This document shows positions 10,150-23,488 of a DNA stretch of 64,000 nucleotides, piece by piece (the first letter of the stretch is position 1; each line of letters opens with the position of its first letter). The stretch spans positions 5,448,169-5,512,168 of the forward strand of contig NW_006921534.1 in assembly GCF_000340215.1 (NCBI RefSeq). The letters run 5' to 3'. The DNA is from Pseudocercospora fijiensis CIRAD86 (taxonomy: Eukaryota; Ascomycota; Dothideomycetes; Mycosphaerellales; Mycosphaerellaceae). Made by a program: the position numbers and the translations under genes. The notes under the pieces were generated by a model. It was not told where the DNA came from and ran no database searches. It saw nothing but the letters and a program-made list of their open reading frames with translations.

Positions 10150-13100
10150 GCGGCCCTCCTATATAGCGATGCGCTACGTGCCGAGACATAGTCGTTAGCC
10201 TAAATACATCGGGCAATTAGGAGATTAAGAAGACTACTAAGCGTCGCGCTCCTACGGATAATACGCCTTCTAGGCCTACTCGTTCGCTTACTCCTGCTAC
10301 TAGCCTTACTCTAATTACCCTAGGTCTAGCTATTGCAGGTCTAACTAGAACTATAGCACCTCCGCCTCGCCCCTATTATCCTTTAAGTTAGCCTAGTCTA
10401 GATACATCTATTGTATAGTACGCAGCAATAGTCGCTAGCCGGCAGTCTCGTACTATAGCGCGGTCTACTCGTTAATCTTTAGTAGAGCAGGATATACAAG
10501 TTAGGAGTCGCTTATAGTTTATATATATCGAGTGTAGCATTCTACGCCCTTAGGACGACTAGAGTAGTAGCCTAGAGGATTAATGCTTCTAGTGCTATTC
10601 TTATCTCCTTAACGAGGACCCGCTTACTAAGAACAAGTAGTGTATTAATAGAAACTATAATAGCAATCGGTTTAGCTTTTAACGCTATCTACTTCCGGAG
10701 CTACGTAACGCCTACAGACAACACTTTCCTTAATAGAACGTAAGCTTAGTACTAGGAGACTAAGGCTTAGGTGCATAAGATATACTCGGTACCGATCCTA
10801 GTTTTAAGCCCTCTCGTACGCCCTCCGACTATTCTCTCGCTAATAGTACGCCGCGCTATACCTCTTTATCTTAGGTATAGTCTTCTTAGTAGCCGTAGCG
10901 AAGAGACACAATGTCTCGCGACTAAAGAGTGCGCTAAGATCGCCGTACACGCTTCGAGAACCATACCGAACCTATACTCGTTCTAGTAGACTAGCAAGTA
11001 GTTACTAATGCCCTAGGCGTAGATAATAAAAAGCTTATATATAACTTCTGTTATGCTATCGATAACGACGCGCTCGACACTTGCAATCGATACTTAGAGC
11101 GCTAGTTTAGTATGTATCTCACTCGGAACAATAGTATCTATAGTCGGTATATTAATCGAGATAGGGATATCGAGGCTAGCGACCTATTCCTCTTCTCGGA
11201 CGGTAACAATATAGATCCTAGTCGCATCCCTCTAGAGCTTACTAGCTTAACTACCGCCGAGGAGCTTCTTATTGCCCGTATTTATATTTAGATGTCCGTC
11301 TTCTGTATACGTAGGCAGCAGTAGCAGTATCGTAGTTATATCTACAATTTCCTAAAGGATGTTGTTACCGTATACTATAAGCTTCCTCGAATCCCTAGGG
11401 AGCTCGATCTCGTAGTTCTTCGCCTAAAACAGTCCGAGCAGCCGCAATTACAAACGGAGGTAGGAGGTCCTATTCCTAATAAGGATGAATACCGCAAGCG
11501 ACGTCAATTCCGACAAGATTTCCGTATTCGGCGCTCTAAGGTCCTAAACGCACTTAACTAGCTTAAAGCTAATAATCGATACTATCGTAAGATCGATATT
11601 AATTAAGCAGCACTATCTTAGTTGCCTAAAGACGACACTATTAAGGCCTAGCTAGAATCTGCAGAGTACGTAGAGACTGTATTATACGCCTACGACGGCT
11701 ATGTGCTACCTCGGCCTGCTCCGAAGTACTTTATATATTAGGGCTGCTATTATCCGCGGCCTAATAAGGCACGTAGCAAGACGGAGTGCTACTACTGTAA
11801 AATAGGCACTCTAGACGCCAATTAGGGTCGTAAGTAGCGATACTGTATTGTTAGCGACTATATTAGTACTCGCGACTAGTTCTCCTATATTAGGGGACAG
11901 TACGGCCTAGAATTGGTTCCAATTTAGCAGTTTAATTATAGTAGCATTTGCGCTCGCGACAATTACATAGATTATGTCTATACTTAACTAGCTCTACTAG
12001 CTCGCATCCGCATACTAGAAATTGCTTAGCGTATCGACTAGGGTCCTATATAGGGTGCAGGTATGCCGGATATAGACGAGGATCTTAGACACGAGTATAC
12101 CGCTATACCTAACCTCTATCCTAAACACTATGCTATAGAACAGCTACGAGATCGCCTTCGACATCGATATAATAAAGCGGCTAGGCGAGTAGGTCCGTAG
12201 CAACCTCTATAGTTGTTATATATTACTTAGCCTAATTATTCTAAGATCCCTATTAATAAGCTTGATCGCTTATATCCCCTTATAGCTATAGCTTTTCTAG
12301 TATTGCTTCCCTAGGGTAAGGGTAATCCTAACTAGCCGCGACCTCGCACTATATCCTATAGTAATACTATCGATTACTATATACGGTACTACGATAACCG
12401 CTTCGCTAGTTATAAGCGGTAGCCGTACTTCGTCTTTAACAAGAGTATGCGCTATTAGGTACTTAATGCTGCTGCCTTCTTTGCTAACCGTTTCTAGAAA
12501 GATAGTACAGAAGTTATAGTAGACACACTCGAGGCTGCCTTAGCTATAGATCTAAACGACAAGGAGGCTTAGAAGCTAGTAAACTCGATTGTTAAGGTTA
12601 GTAGACAGATCCGTAGTACTCGTCCGTATTAGAACGGTCGTCGTATTAACCTAGAGGTATACGTACGCGCTCTTAGTAAGCCTTAGTTGTTTTGCACTAT
12701 TAGCGCTGCTAATCTTTAGTAGGATTCCCTTATATAACTAATGCCTAGATACAATCAATAGAAGCAGCTTAGACTAATTAAGCGTATAAAGATAGCACGC
12801 GAGAATCTTCGGAAGTATCTACACATTGCGAATGTATACATCGTCCGCCGTTTCTAGCATCTGCTCGAGAAAGTAATAAAGCTAAAGTTCAACGTAACGG
12901 ACTACTAGTATCGATTTAAATAGCAGAACCGCGGAAGCTGTTATGTCTACTTCTTCCTTTAGTACGACGTACCAAATTACGAAGTATCTATACCGGATAG
13001 CCGTCGGTTGTTTGCGTAGCAATAAGGCATATATATTACTGCCCTTAATCCTAAGCTAGGCCGTAATCTTAGACAAGGGGCTACAATCTAGTATAGTACT

Positions 13101-15960
13101 AGGGAATTGATAAATACGTAAGAAGACCTAGCGGACATTATCAACCGAGTATAGCGCTATATCTATAGCGACTACTGTTAAGCGAAGCGGAAGGATGATC
13201 TAAATAGAGAGTTAACGTATCGATTCTACTTTCTAAGGAAGCATCGAGATACTACCGATATTAACTACGAGTATAACAACTACTACCTTAGTTTTACCGC
13301 CGCCTGCAATAATTCATTCCTTAACTACTTCAACCGATTAATGTCTATAGCTTAGCGGGCTAATTGCGACATTATACCTTATACTACCCTTTATGCTATA
13401 ATGCAGTATATTCTTAAGTACTGTAGCAAGACTAAGGTAAAAAGCTAATTATACGATAACATTATAAAAGGCCTACTACCTCTTATCAACTACGATAAGC
13501 CTCTACTGTCTATAGTAGCTAAGCTCTTGAACATCTTAATTATAGAGCGTAACTAGCTAGCTTAGTAGGTTGCTTACCTTAACTTACATCTCCCTCTATA
13601 GAAAGGCAGCCGCACTATAATTAACTTAGATTGTCGACTATAGACAGAGCAAACCGCTCCAGTTTAGATTAGTAATAAAGAAGAAGAAGAAGCAGAAGAA
13701 CAGGCGATCGGCGATGCTACCGGCGCTAGTTAAGGCGAAGCAGACAACTAGACCTAAACGAATGCTCGAGCACCTACCCGCACTTCCCTCTAGAAGTATA
13801 TGTAGCGTCCTAATATCGTAGAGCAGGAGAGCCTCTTTACGTACTTAACAGAATAGAACCTATAGGTCCGTAGATAGCCTCGGAAGCTTAGGAATGTCGA
13901 CCGCGATCGCAGACTACTAAACTACTTCCCGCGATATTCGTCTAATCTAACTAAGCCTACTTACATTCACTATTAGCGCATAAAGATCTGGATTTATTAC
14001 CTATTCCGCGAGCTGCCTTAGTATACCGAGACCTCGCCCTACTCCTTTCCGGATAAACCTGATATCGAGTTTATATCTTAGGCGGCGGCATTGTAGCACT
14101 ATCGACAAAACTACGTCGACCTAGATAGTTACTCTTTGCATCCTAATAACTACTTATAGGACATCGATCGAGACGATAGCGATCCGTTTATCGACCTAGA
14201 GCTTTAGAACCTTAGCGAGCCCGCTAACTTTAATGCACTATATAGACTATTACTAAACCTAGGTGTTTAGGACGAGGATCCGAATAACCTAGGCGATCGT
14301 AATATTAATAGGGGTGCCTTTTAGGAGCCTCGTATTAGCAAGTACCTCGATACCTATCTAGATCTCTACGATATATCTAAAGACTAGTAGCAAGCAAAGA
14401 AGCGCGACTATAGCGCGGTAGATATAGAAGTGTAGTCGCAATCTACTAGTTAATTCGACCGCCTTAATCGATACTAACGCTAAGGCTTTGACCTAATTGT
14501 AGACTATTTCTAGCACCTTCTAGATTACCGAGAACGCCTCGTTAATATAACGCTAGCACAGCTGCTTCTTAATGTTAATAGAGTAGGCGGGACCGGAAAA
14601 TTATTCCTTATTTAGATGCTATACGCTCGACTCTAGAGCAATGCAAAGGCCGCTTATTATCTAGGCAATCCTATTATACGAGCAGCCCCTATAGGAACTG
14701 CCGCTTCTAATATCGATAGCTTAACGCTACACTCTATATTCAAGCTGCCTATACGAGGTGCAATTAATGAGCTATAAGGAGCACGCCTTATATATATATA
14801 GAACTAGCTTCGTAATGTGTAGTATATTATTATCGACGAGAAGTCTATAATTGGACTTAAACTACTATATTTCTTGGATGTTCGACTCCGCTAGGTGTTT
14901 ACCCCTAACTAGGACCTTCCTTTTAGTAGTATAAGTATTATTATCTTCGGTAATTTCTGCTAGTTAGCTCCTGTCTTCGCTTAGCTACTATTCTAGAGCC
15001 GCCCGAAGGGTCTTAAGAACATCTCCGGGCAGGCTATATACTATGCCTTTACGCAGACGTTAGTACTTAAGGCTAATATGCGACAAGAGGGAGATAATGC
15101 GGACTAGGTTGCTTTCCGCGATATACTTATAGCACTTCGTCTTAGCCGTTTTCGTAAAGACTACTAGCAAACTTTGATGCGACGCTCTATATCTAATCTC
15201 GATATACTAGAGGTTAGCTCCTTCGACGACGCTACTCGTCTATACTTCACAAATGCCGATGTAAACGAGCTTAATTATTAACGCCTACGAGATATTAGTA
15301 ATCCTATGCTTCTAGTATTAGCGTCTTATAACCGTCTAGATATTGCGACGGTAAGCTCTAAGAACGCCTACAATCTTAAGAACTAGCTAAAGATTAGCAT
15401 TAGATGCAAGGTTATACTTCTAGCTAACCTTTAGACTAAATTTGGCCTCGTTAATAGCCGATAAGGTATCCTTTACGACATCGTTTAGGCGCGGGACGCA
15501 GTAGGAAAGAATCTTCGCGAAGAGCCGCCTCTTTGCCTCCTCGTAGCCTTTACTAGCCTTAAGGATAACGCTCTAGAGCTCTTTAGAGTCTATAATCGTA
15601 AGGTTCTTCCGATCTTCCGGGTTTAACGTGCTATCGATAGTAGCGAAAGCGACTAGCGTCTATAGTTCCCCCTTATAGTCTCCTATGCTCTTATAGTGTA
15701 TAAGGCTTAGGGTATAACTCTTAATAAGGCTGTCGTTAAGATTAGACCTGAATTCTCCTCTAGACTTATATATATTGCCTTTTCTCGTATTAAGGAATTT
15801 CGTAGCTTAATAATTGAGGGAGGGTTTAACTATAATTAGCTTACAAAGGAGCTTACTAAAGGTGCTATACCTAAGATGCGAGCAATAGACGAAGAGCGTC
15901 GTCGCAACTAAGTTCTCCCTTCGCCGCCTACTATACTAGTAGGTAGCTCTCGCATGTTCG
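10150..15960 (+). pseudogene. Helitron replicase/helicase (RepHel) remnant, RIP-inactivated
   Basis: Reading + through many TAG/TAA stops shows a fungal Helitron protein in order: a DUF6570-type region at ~11,240-11,620 (LTTAEELLIARIYI, FLKDVVTVYYKLP), the Helitron-like N region at ~13,200-13,450 (YILKYCSKTK), and a PIF1-type helicase from ~14,570 with Walker A GVGGTGK, Walker B-like IIIDEKS, then LKANMRQEGDN and a C-terminal SYALIVYKA*GITLNKA motif with FSRIKEFRSL near 15,790. The Walker A Lys is followed by Leu where Ser/Thr is usual. Most stops sit where Gln or Trp is expected. Rolling-circle transposition is the family role; this copy cannot make protein. Confidence 0.82.
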
Positions 15961-17945
15961 ACTTTAGCGGCTTCTCGGATGCTATCCTATATATAGTTAG
16001 TATTACTCCTCGGCAAAGCAGTTACCTACTATCGAACGCATATTAGCAGTCTAATGAAAATAATAGTCTGCCTACCTCTAACGATATAGACCTAGATATA
16101 GCGGAAGCAGCTATAGTCGAGGTAGCAATAGATAGGGAACGGGAGACTATAGGCTACCTCCTAGGCTCTGGATTTGTTTTTAACCTATCTAAAATTGGCC
16201 TATAGCTACCTCGTAGCTATTATCGCTCCTACGTCGAGCGTAAGCGATAGGTTGCAATCGACAACAATGTCTTTATTTAGCAACTATAAGAGGACGAGTA
16301 ACGAATCTAGCGTTAGCTCTAGGCTGCTTATCGGCCTATCGTTCCTAGCGCTTCTAACGCGCCTTTACCTTCGCCTTTACCTCGACCTTTACTATCTCCT
16401 ATGCCCCGAGATCCCGACGACGCTAAATTGATAGCGCTTGCTATACGTCGTGCAAAGACTGAACTTGCCCTCTATAATTACTATAATATACGCGCTACGG
16501 AGGTAATTAGTCTAGCTACCTTATTCTACTACCAATTTCATCGCTCCGGTATATTTGCTAACGACTCGGAAGCTGAATCTATATTTTAGCAAACGTTTCT
16601 AAGAGAGGCCCTCTATCGCTTAAAGCGAGATACTACTCTTTATCGTAAGGAGTGTCTCGAGACCCTATATTAGTATCCTCCTAATTACCCGATATATAAC
16701 CTTATAGATCTTGCTATAGAGTTTAGCAAAGACGCCGTCTACGGCGTCTATCCGTTAAGCGTAGATCTAAATATACGATTTCCTTTTAAAGAGCAGGCAG
16801 TACTCCCTATCTCGCTTAAGTTATACATCTATATAGCGCTTTATCCTAAGCTAGGCGATAAGGACTATTACCTTGCTTAGTACTTAGTAGAAGACATCGA
16901 CCGGATTGTACGTATAAGTGCCTACCCCCTCCTAGGTCGCTAGTTTATATCCCCGATGTATAGCGACTAAGAGTCTGTATAGTATAACGAGGCTTAGTAC
17001 GGCACCGAGTGCGCTATCGATATATTCCGTATAGCCGTCGAGGTTATTAAGGACTTCGACTTTCTAGTCGTATCGAACAATAAGCTTATCTCTAAGGACT
17101 AGTAGGATGCTTATAAGAGCGCTAATACTAGAGAGTAGCACTAGCTAGATACGAATACCTTGCTTTCTTATCTAGCGTAGCTTAGCTTCAAAGCTAGCAC
17201 TACTAGACCTGTTGCTACTGTATACTTTTCCGCTTTATACTTTATTGCTAGACAAGCCGACCCTACCGCTAGCACCGTATAGACGTAGAATACATAGGGC
17301 GGTATAGATAGCAAGCGCAGAATCGGCCCTCTCGGAGGACGATTTATAACTGCTCTTGCCGACTTACTGTCCTGCTTTCTGTATATACGCAGCGCTAGAT
17401 AGCTAAAGCCTAGTAGCTAGACTTATATTAAGACTGCTAACGATGCAGTTACATAGCAGCCCGATCCGTACAGTTGTAGTCCGCTTATTACAGATTTAAT
17501 TGTTGCTTTATTAGAGAACAAAGTCATCCTTCTATATACCGAAAATCTTGATCGCTACTATTAGGACATTCGCCGTCGACACCTCTAGGTTATATACGAT
17601 AGAATCGATAATAAGGCGCAACCCTAACGCCGACGTGTACAGACTACGCGGCTGCTAGAGCCTAATACCTTTGTGACCGCTTTCAACTAAGGCCTTCGCG
17701 ATAGGTATATTAAGATTGAAGCTAAGCGCTAGGCAGCCGTCTAAAATGAATAGCGTTAGCAAGAAGCTATACGCGAGTATGAACGTTAGGAAGCCCTTAC
17801 TGCCTTCCAATTGCAGTATTATTCTAATATATAGGAAGGTCGAGGTCCGCAAGCTAGGTAGGCTTTACTCGATCTATCTACTCTAATAGGTTTATAGGAC
17901 TTCTTAGATAGTAACGAGGAGCAAGACTTTAGTAGCGATGTGTAA
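15961..17945 (+). pseudogene. Downstream coding-like remnant, possible Helitron C-terminal extension
   Basis: The + strand stays coding-like past the helicase motifs with regularly spaced TAG stops. Fragments such as LIALAIRRAKTELALYNYY (~16,428), LIDLAIEFSKDAVYGVYPL (~16,700) and a charged helical end (~17,700-17,940) can be read. No domain recognised. It may be the C-terminus of the same Helitron ORF or a captured gene fragment. It ends ~100 bp before the hairpin at 18,047. Confidence 0.4.
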
Positions 17946-18046
17946 TCTCCTAATTAGAGTACTTCTCTAATATATACTGTCGTTGTATCACTTCCTGCTT
18001 TGCTATTACCTTTACTTAGGCTAGCTACTATTAAGCTATAAGCATA

Positions 18047-18094
18047 GATCGCGATTATAAGCGGCTTGCCGCTTATAACCGCGATCGCTTCTAG
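18047..18094 (+). other. Hairpin followed by CTAG: candidate Helitron 3' terminus
   Basis: Arms 18,047-18,065 and 18,068-18,086 pair over 19 bp with one transition mismatch and a 2-nt loop; CTAG follows at 18,091-18,094. Helitrons end in a short hairpin just before a CTRR end, and CTAG fits CTRR. The location, just downstream of the RepHel remnant on the same strand, supports the assignment. The next base is C rather than the usual T, and ctag is abundant in RIP DNA, so the exact end is uncertain. Confidence 0.5.
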
Positions 18095-21000
18095 CGAGTA
18101 TACAGATAGCAGAACGCTTACTAATAAGCCTATTTAGCCTAAGTTGCTCTATAGATACTAATAGCTTGCCTTTTCGATTAATGTAGTCTTTATATGCGAT
18201 TAATACGATAACGAGGGCGCTATTCTATTAGCTAGTAGTGCGAAAGCTTCGCTCGCACTTAGTAGGCACGCGTAGCCGCCTACAAGTACATTTTCTTTCT
18301 ATTATATATCGCCTCCTTCGCTATATTCGCAATTTTAGCACTTCGGCGTAGGGGCTTAAGCGGTCGTAAAGTCTTATGCGTAGAAATATTGCTAATATGT
18401 AATCCTTAGGAGGTCGTTGCGCCCGATGTAATTGCTATCGTTGCTAAAGGACTAGCGGTATGTTCTTAGTAACAGCGCTTAAGTCGTTTCGGTAATGATT
18501 CCTTAGACGAGCTACGTCGGCGTTTAAGTAATTAGCACGCAGGTAAAGAAACCATCGAGCGTGTCTTACTAGCCGAAACTACATCTCTGCTCCCTATAAA
18601 TCTAGTATGCTTCTGTATATGCTATCCTTCGATGTTCTTTAATCGACTATGCTTAAGTCTTCTACGCCTGTCTAGATTACTAACAACATTAATCGGGGAA
18701 CTTAACTCGAGCTCGATTGCCGGGATCTGCCGAATGATCTATCGTAATAACAAATTGTAGCGGGCTGCTTCGTCTTTCTTAGATCGATAGGGCCTTAAAG
18801 TCTAAAGAAAGTTAGCGACAGCGCTATTCCGCATCCTAATTAACTCGTATCTCTCCTTAGTGGCATTCAGCTTGGCTTGTTCCGCTAATAGGCGTTGTCG
18901 AAGACGATACGGTTGTTATAGCTAATTTTGTAGCCTGCTAGGCCTTTTCTTCTTAGCCTGCGTGCTAACGAGTAGTATAAACATCGCAGATCACATTATA
19001 CGTTTCCTTAGGCCGTAAGACGTGTAAGCCTATACGCTTTTTCCAAGCATTATCGTGCCGCCGCTCGAGACGTTCGGCGAAATTTGCTAGCCGGTAGTAG
19101 AACTAATGCTCGTAGCCGAGATATTCGATCTAGGTGGTTACCTTATCCTGCTAATCCAGATCCTTCTACTAATTTACATTTACATTCACAGAATGTATAA
19201 ATATTCATACTTATATCCAATATTTATAAAACAAAGAGAGAGTTACTTTACTAACGATAAAAAGCGTTCTTTGCTACGTAATTTAGTTACGCAATAAGTT
19301 ACGTAATACGCTACGTAGTATAGATGTTACGTAGTATGTGTTACGGATCGATTCTGTAGCAAGGGGCACGGAACATTACGTGCGCGTCCGCGGATAGGAA
19401 CCCCTACGGACATACAAGTCACGTAAGCGTCCGTACGACTATACGACTACGGACGTCTAGACACCGGACGCACTTACTACCAAGACTAGCATGTCTCTTA
19501 TGTATTTAGGAACGCTAGAGATGCCTCTAGCTTCTAATACGTTCAACTTATGTTATATACTTACTAATTAGAATTGAGCCTTTGTTCTATTTAGATCACA
19601 TCGTTCCCGTTTACTATTGCCTCTCTAAAGAAGCTTAACTACGTAATTAACTATTCCTCTTTAGGCTTAGTCGATAAACGAGTTATAACAGTATGTTACA
19701 TAATCTAGCTACGTAATTTTGGCGTTTTAGTAAGAAATATCTCTAAATTAGACATCCGTAGTATAGCTAGTTAATTATTAATTAAATATTTACATTTATA
19801 GAGCTAGATTCAATATAGTAAATTAGTAAATATATGCATAGATTTAATATTTAATAACTATATGTACCTTAGTAACAAGCGGCAAAGCAAGACGAGCTAT
19901 TTAGATATTAATTTATATTACTAAGTTACGACACATCTCTTATTTTAAAATCTAGGCCTATAAACAAGCGCCTTACGCAATTCCGCGTTATACTACTTAC
20001 GTATATAATAGTATACTCTAATTCGTAGGCGTCCTAGATCTATAGGACGTTAATCTTAAGAGCTACTTAATAGGATGTTATATTGCTACCTACTATAGCC
20101 GATTAATAGCGTACCTAAGCCCTGTTTTTTAGCCTAAGTAGGAAAAGCTAATTATAAACATCCTACTAGAGGCCTTAAATACCCTACTACGCTCGCATTA
20201 GAACGAAAATTCGAATGCAATAGAGAGGTTTTCGGAGTTAACGACTGTTTTAAACCTATATAAGCAGATAGAGTCGGAATTCTATTCTTTAATTTGCTAG
20301 AAACCTCTACTAAGGGCGCTATTCGATCGGACGTAGTAGGTAGCTATACCCTAAGCCTGCTAGCTAGGCTAGGCATTAGGCGCACGGATAATCTACTACT
20401 CTCGAGAGCAGTTAGGTATCTATACTAACCCCTATAGATAGGTCCTAAGTATATCGGGGTAATAACTACTAAAGTTACCTCCTATATCCGACCGATAGCG
20501 CACCCGAGCCTTGCTTATCGCTAAAGAAGGACGATTTTACGAGAAATTCCCTACTAGAGGCCGTAAATTCCCTACTACGCTCGTATTAGAATAGAACTTC
20601 GAAGCCGACAAAGAGGTTTTCGTTATTGTCGGTTATTTTAAGCCCGTAAAAGCGGCAGATAGGCTCTAAACCCCTAGCTATCTTATTTGCTACAAACCCT
20701 AGTAGGTAACTATAAGTGCGGTCCGGAAGAATCGTAGGCTGCTATCTACCTAGTCTATATAAAGATGTCTGTATATAGTAAAGCAGAGCTAGAATCCCTA
20801 AAGACGTAACTAACCTCTAGGTCCTTTAAACAGCCCGCTCCTAGGCAGCAATACTATATTTAAGAACGCGTATTTAAGCAGTGCTATAGTATCTAGAGCT
20901 TTATCTATAGCTTAACCTCTCTTAGCGACTCGACTCGAACTAATATCTATTAGCGATTAGCTGCAATAGCCGACTCCGGTTTTGCGTACAACTATATCCT

Positions 21001-21480
21001 AGTAACTATTACGGTTTATAGCAAATGTAAGGCCAATCCTTAATACTAGGACTTAGAGAGTATATATAGGTATGTAGGTCTATTACGTGCATAATGCCTT
21101 AGGCTACAACTGCCGCACTTCTTCTTCCGACTTTCTTATAGATAGTCTCTTTCCGAATACATTAGTTATATTAAGTCTAGGTATTAAGTGAAATTTAATA
21201 ACTATAGTATAGGGAAGGGGGAAGTTACAAGACTCCGGCTAGGATTACTATAGGCTAATCGATAAACCGATATTCTAATTGCCCGAAGTATATATACTAG
21301 GAACACTAGGCACCTTACGTAGTAGGTTTCTAGCCGGTTGCTATATGTAAGAAGCCGCGAATAGCGCTGTTTTAGCGGCGGAAAGTGAATAACCAAAATA
21401 ACGGCTTATAAGAGCTTGCGTAGGTAATTTAGTAGCGTTTCTTAGTAGGCTGCTTAGTAATTAACCTCGGTGCTAAGAGG
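18095..21480. other. RIP-mutated sequence with a local duplication; no gene recognised
   Basis: No protein remnant could be identified. Segments at ~20,140-20,290 and ~20,530-20,660 are diverged direct copies sharing ccctactagaggcc, ccctactacgctcg and agaggttttcg. The part 19,120-19,330 is unusually AT-rich and contains taacgtag/ttacgtaat-like motifs. Consistent with old repeat debris between two transposons. Confidence 0.5.
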
Positions 21481-21499
21481 CAGCTAGGGTCGTAGACCT

Positions 21500-22806
21500 T
21501 ACTATAATTAGTATTATAGATTAGACGTTAATTGCTATGCTATACTATAGAAGAATACGACTCTAACGGCTTCTTAACTAATAAGGATATTATTGCAGTC
21601 TGTAGTAGAATACTAGCAACAACTGTAGCTGTTTTAGCCTCTAAGGCCGACAATCTACTAGATCTAGCTATTCGCCGAGAAGGCGAGACTAAGCGTAAAT
21701 ACTAGCATAGACAGGCTCGTAATAATAGGCTATATAAGCCGCTACGCGAGTATCTAAGAGATAAGCAGTAGTCGCTAGAGACATACCCTAAGGCTAATTT
21801 TAAGGGCGACTTCCGCTTTACTAAGTAGTAAGTAATTAAGCTAGCCGAGTTGCTAGATATTAAGTCGATCGAGTTGCCTAAGCGCATACGTTACGATCTA
21901 GTAACGGTGCTATATATCGTTTGCGGAAGGCTTAGTAATCCGGGTTATTAACGCAATCTAAGCTAGATATTTAGTCGTAGTAATAGCTAGATTAGTCGTG
22001 TATTTAATACCGCGTATACTTAACTAGCAAGGCGTTAGAAAGAGCGATTAGTATAGGACTTTAACCGGTTAAGTAAAGCCTACCTATAGCGAATAGCTAT
22101 TACGGTTGCTAGATTAATCGATATAGAGTATGTCTTCGGATATATCGATAGTACCCTACGGAAGTACTATAGGCCGACCTATAACTAGCGGCTGTTCTAT
22201 AATAGATATAAGCACTTCTATAGACTTAAATACTAAGGCATTGTCCTTCCGGATAGCATAATATTACTATATAGTCCGGTACCCGGCTCCTACGGCGATA
22301 TAACGTTAATACTAGAGAGTAGGTTTAATAAGGTTTAGAAGTCGTATTTCGAGCCGCCTAGATAGCTATATCGACCCTTCGAAGAGCGGGTATTCTTATA
22401 TAGTAATTAAGTATATAATGTCGCCGATAGGGTTATAAGAAGCTAGAAGACCGTAAATAGCGAGTTTCGTAATACTAACGAGGCTACAGCTATAAAGGAA
22501 ATAAGTACTATCCGCTAGTTAGTCGAATAGGGCTTCGTAGAGGTTGTTAATAACTTCGAGTTAATAAAGTACTTCTACGGGCTCCGAGTCGAGTTAATGC
22601 TGGTCGGAGCGATATATATCGTTACTATATTGCTTACTAATTACCTTACCTATTATCGTAGCGAGAACAAGATTAGTCGACTATACTATATAAAACCCCC
22701 GAGTACGCGCGAATATCTCGCTAATCTGCCCCCCCTACCTATAATACCTCTAACTAGCGACGACGACCTTCTACGCTACGGTAGGCACTTCGGATTAGGC
22801 TTTTAG
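21500..22806 (+). pseudogene. PIF/Harbinger-type DDE transposase remnant, RIP-inactivated
   Basis: Translation of + through stops gives a DDE-superfamily order: N-terminal helical region (~21,560-21,900), FGYIDSTLRKYYRPTYN (first Asp, ~22,135), LFYNRYKHFYRLKY*GIVLP, YSPVPGSYGDITLILES, then a Glu-containing region (EFRNTNEATAIKEISTIR) and the C-terminus VGAIYIVTILLTNYLTYYRS with PPSTREYL. This matches fungal Harbinger-like transposases, which cut and paste and usually have a second Myb-like ORF; that partner was not identified. Stops are mainly TAG/TAA at expected Gln/Trp positions. Confidence 0.72.
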
Positions 22807-23415
22807 ATAGGCGACGAGGTGTTCGATAGCGGCGCTTTATTTAGATATAGTCGGACGGTTGTACCGGACTATAAGACGGACGAGATTAAGGTTATTAATA
22901 TAACGAGAGAAGATTAAATTAGGAGATAGAGGTAGAAGATATAGGAAAGTAGTAGATATAGGTATACCCGTACTAGCGCGTAGTATATTATACGAGATGC
23001 TTTACGACTTTAATACGATAATAACCTTACCGATCTTATATACTCTTACGTACGCTATGTTCTTTAGTATACGGCGCGTCTTATCGTCTAAAAACGAGCG
23101 AAAACGAGTAATACGTTATTACGTAACGAGTCGTAGAATGTCGAGGCCCGCTTACTAAGCGATAAAATCTCGGCTTTCCGCGTTACTTCGAGCTATATAC
23201 TACAACCCCTACCCTATTTTACGAGTCCCTTAGAGCTGTCGATACAAATTCGCTATTCGAACTCCGACTCTACGATTTTATTAGGTATAGAGGGTCTTAG
23301 CGTTCTCGTACCGAACGAAGCTACGATTTCGAATAGGTACTCGTAAAAGAAGATATTAACTAAGTAATTACAACATTCTCGATAATAAGAACATAACTAC
23401 CGCAATATACTAAGC

Positions 23416-23488
23416 TTAACCCTTACCCTAATCCTTACTCTAACCCTTACCCTAACCCTAACCCTAATCCTAATCCTAACCCTAATCG
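23416..23488. repeat. Interstitial telomere-like (CCCTAA)n tract
   Basis: A run of taaccc / ccctaa hexamers, about a dozen units, partly degenerate (taatcc, ttactc variants differing by C/T). Ascomycete telomeres are usually TTAGGG on the G-rich strand; here the C-rich strand is on +, the orientation of a left chromosome end. It lies inside the RIP block, not at a sequence end. Confidence 0.85.

Noticed and set aside
10771..10986. Short stop-free frame inside the Helitron region
   Set aside because: It is a chance gap between RIP-made stops; the same applies to frames at 16,174-16,589, 19,106, 21,202, 22,597 and 23,697.
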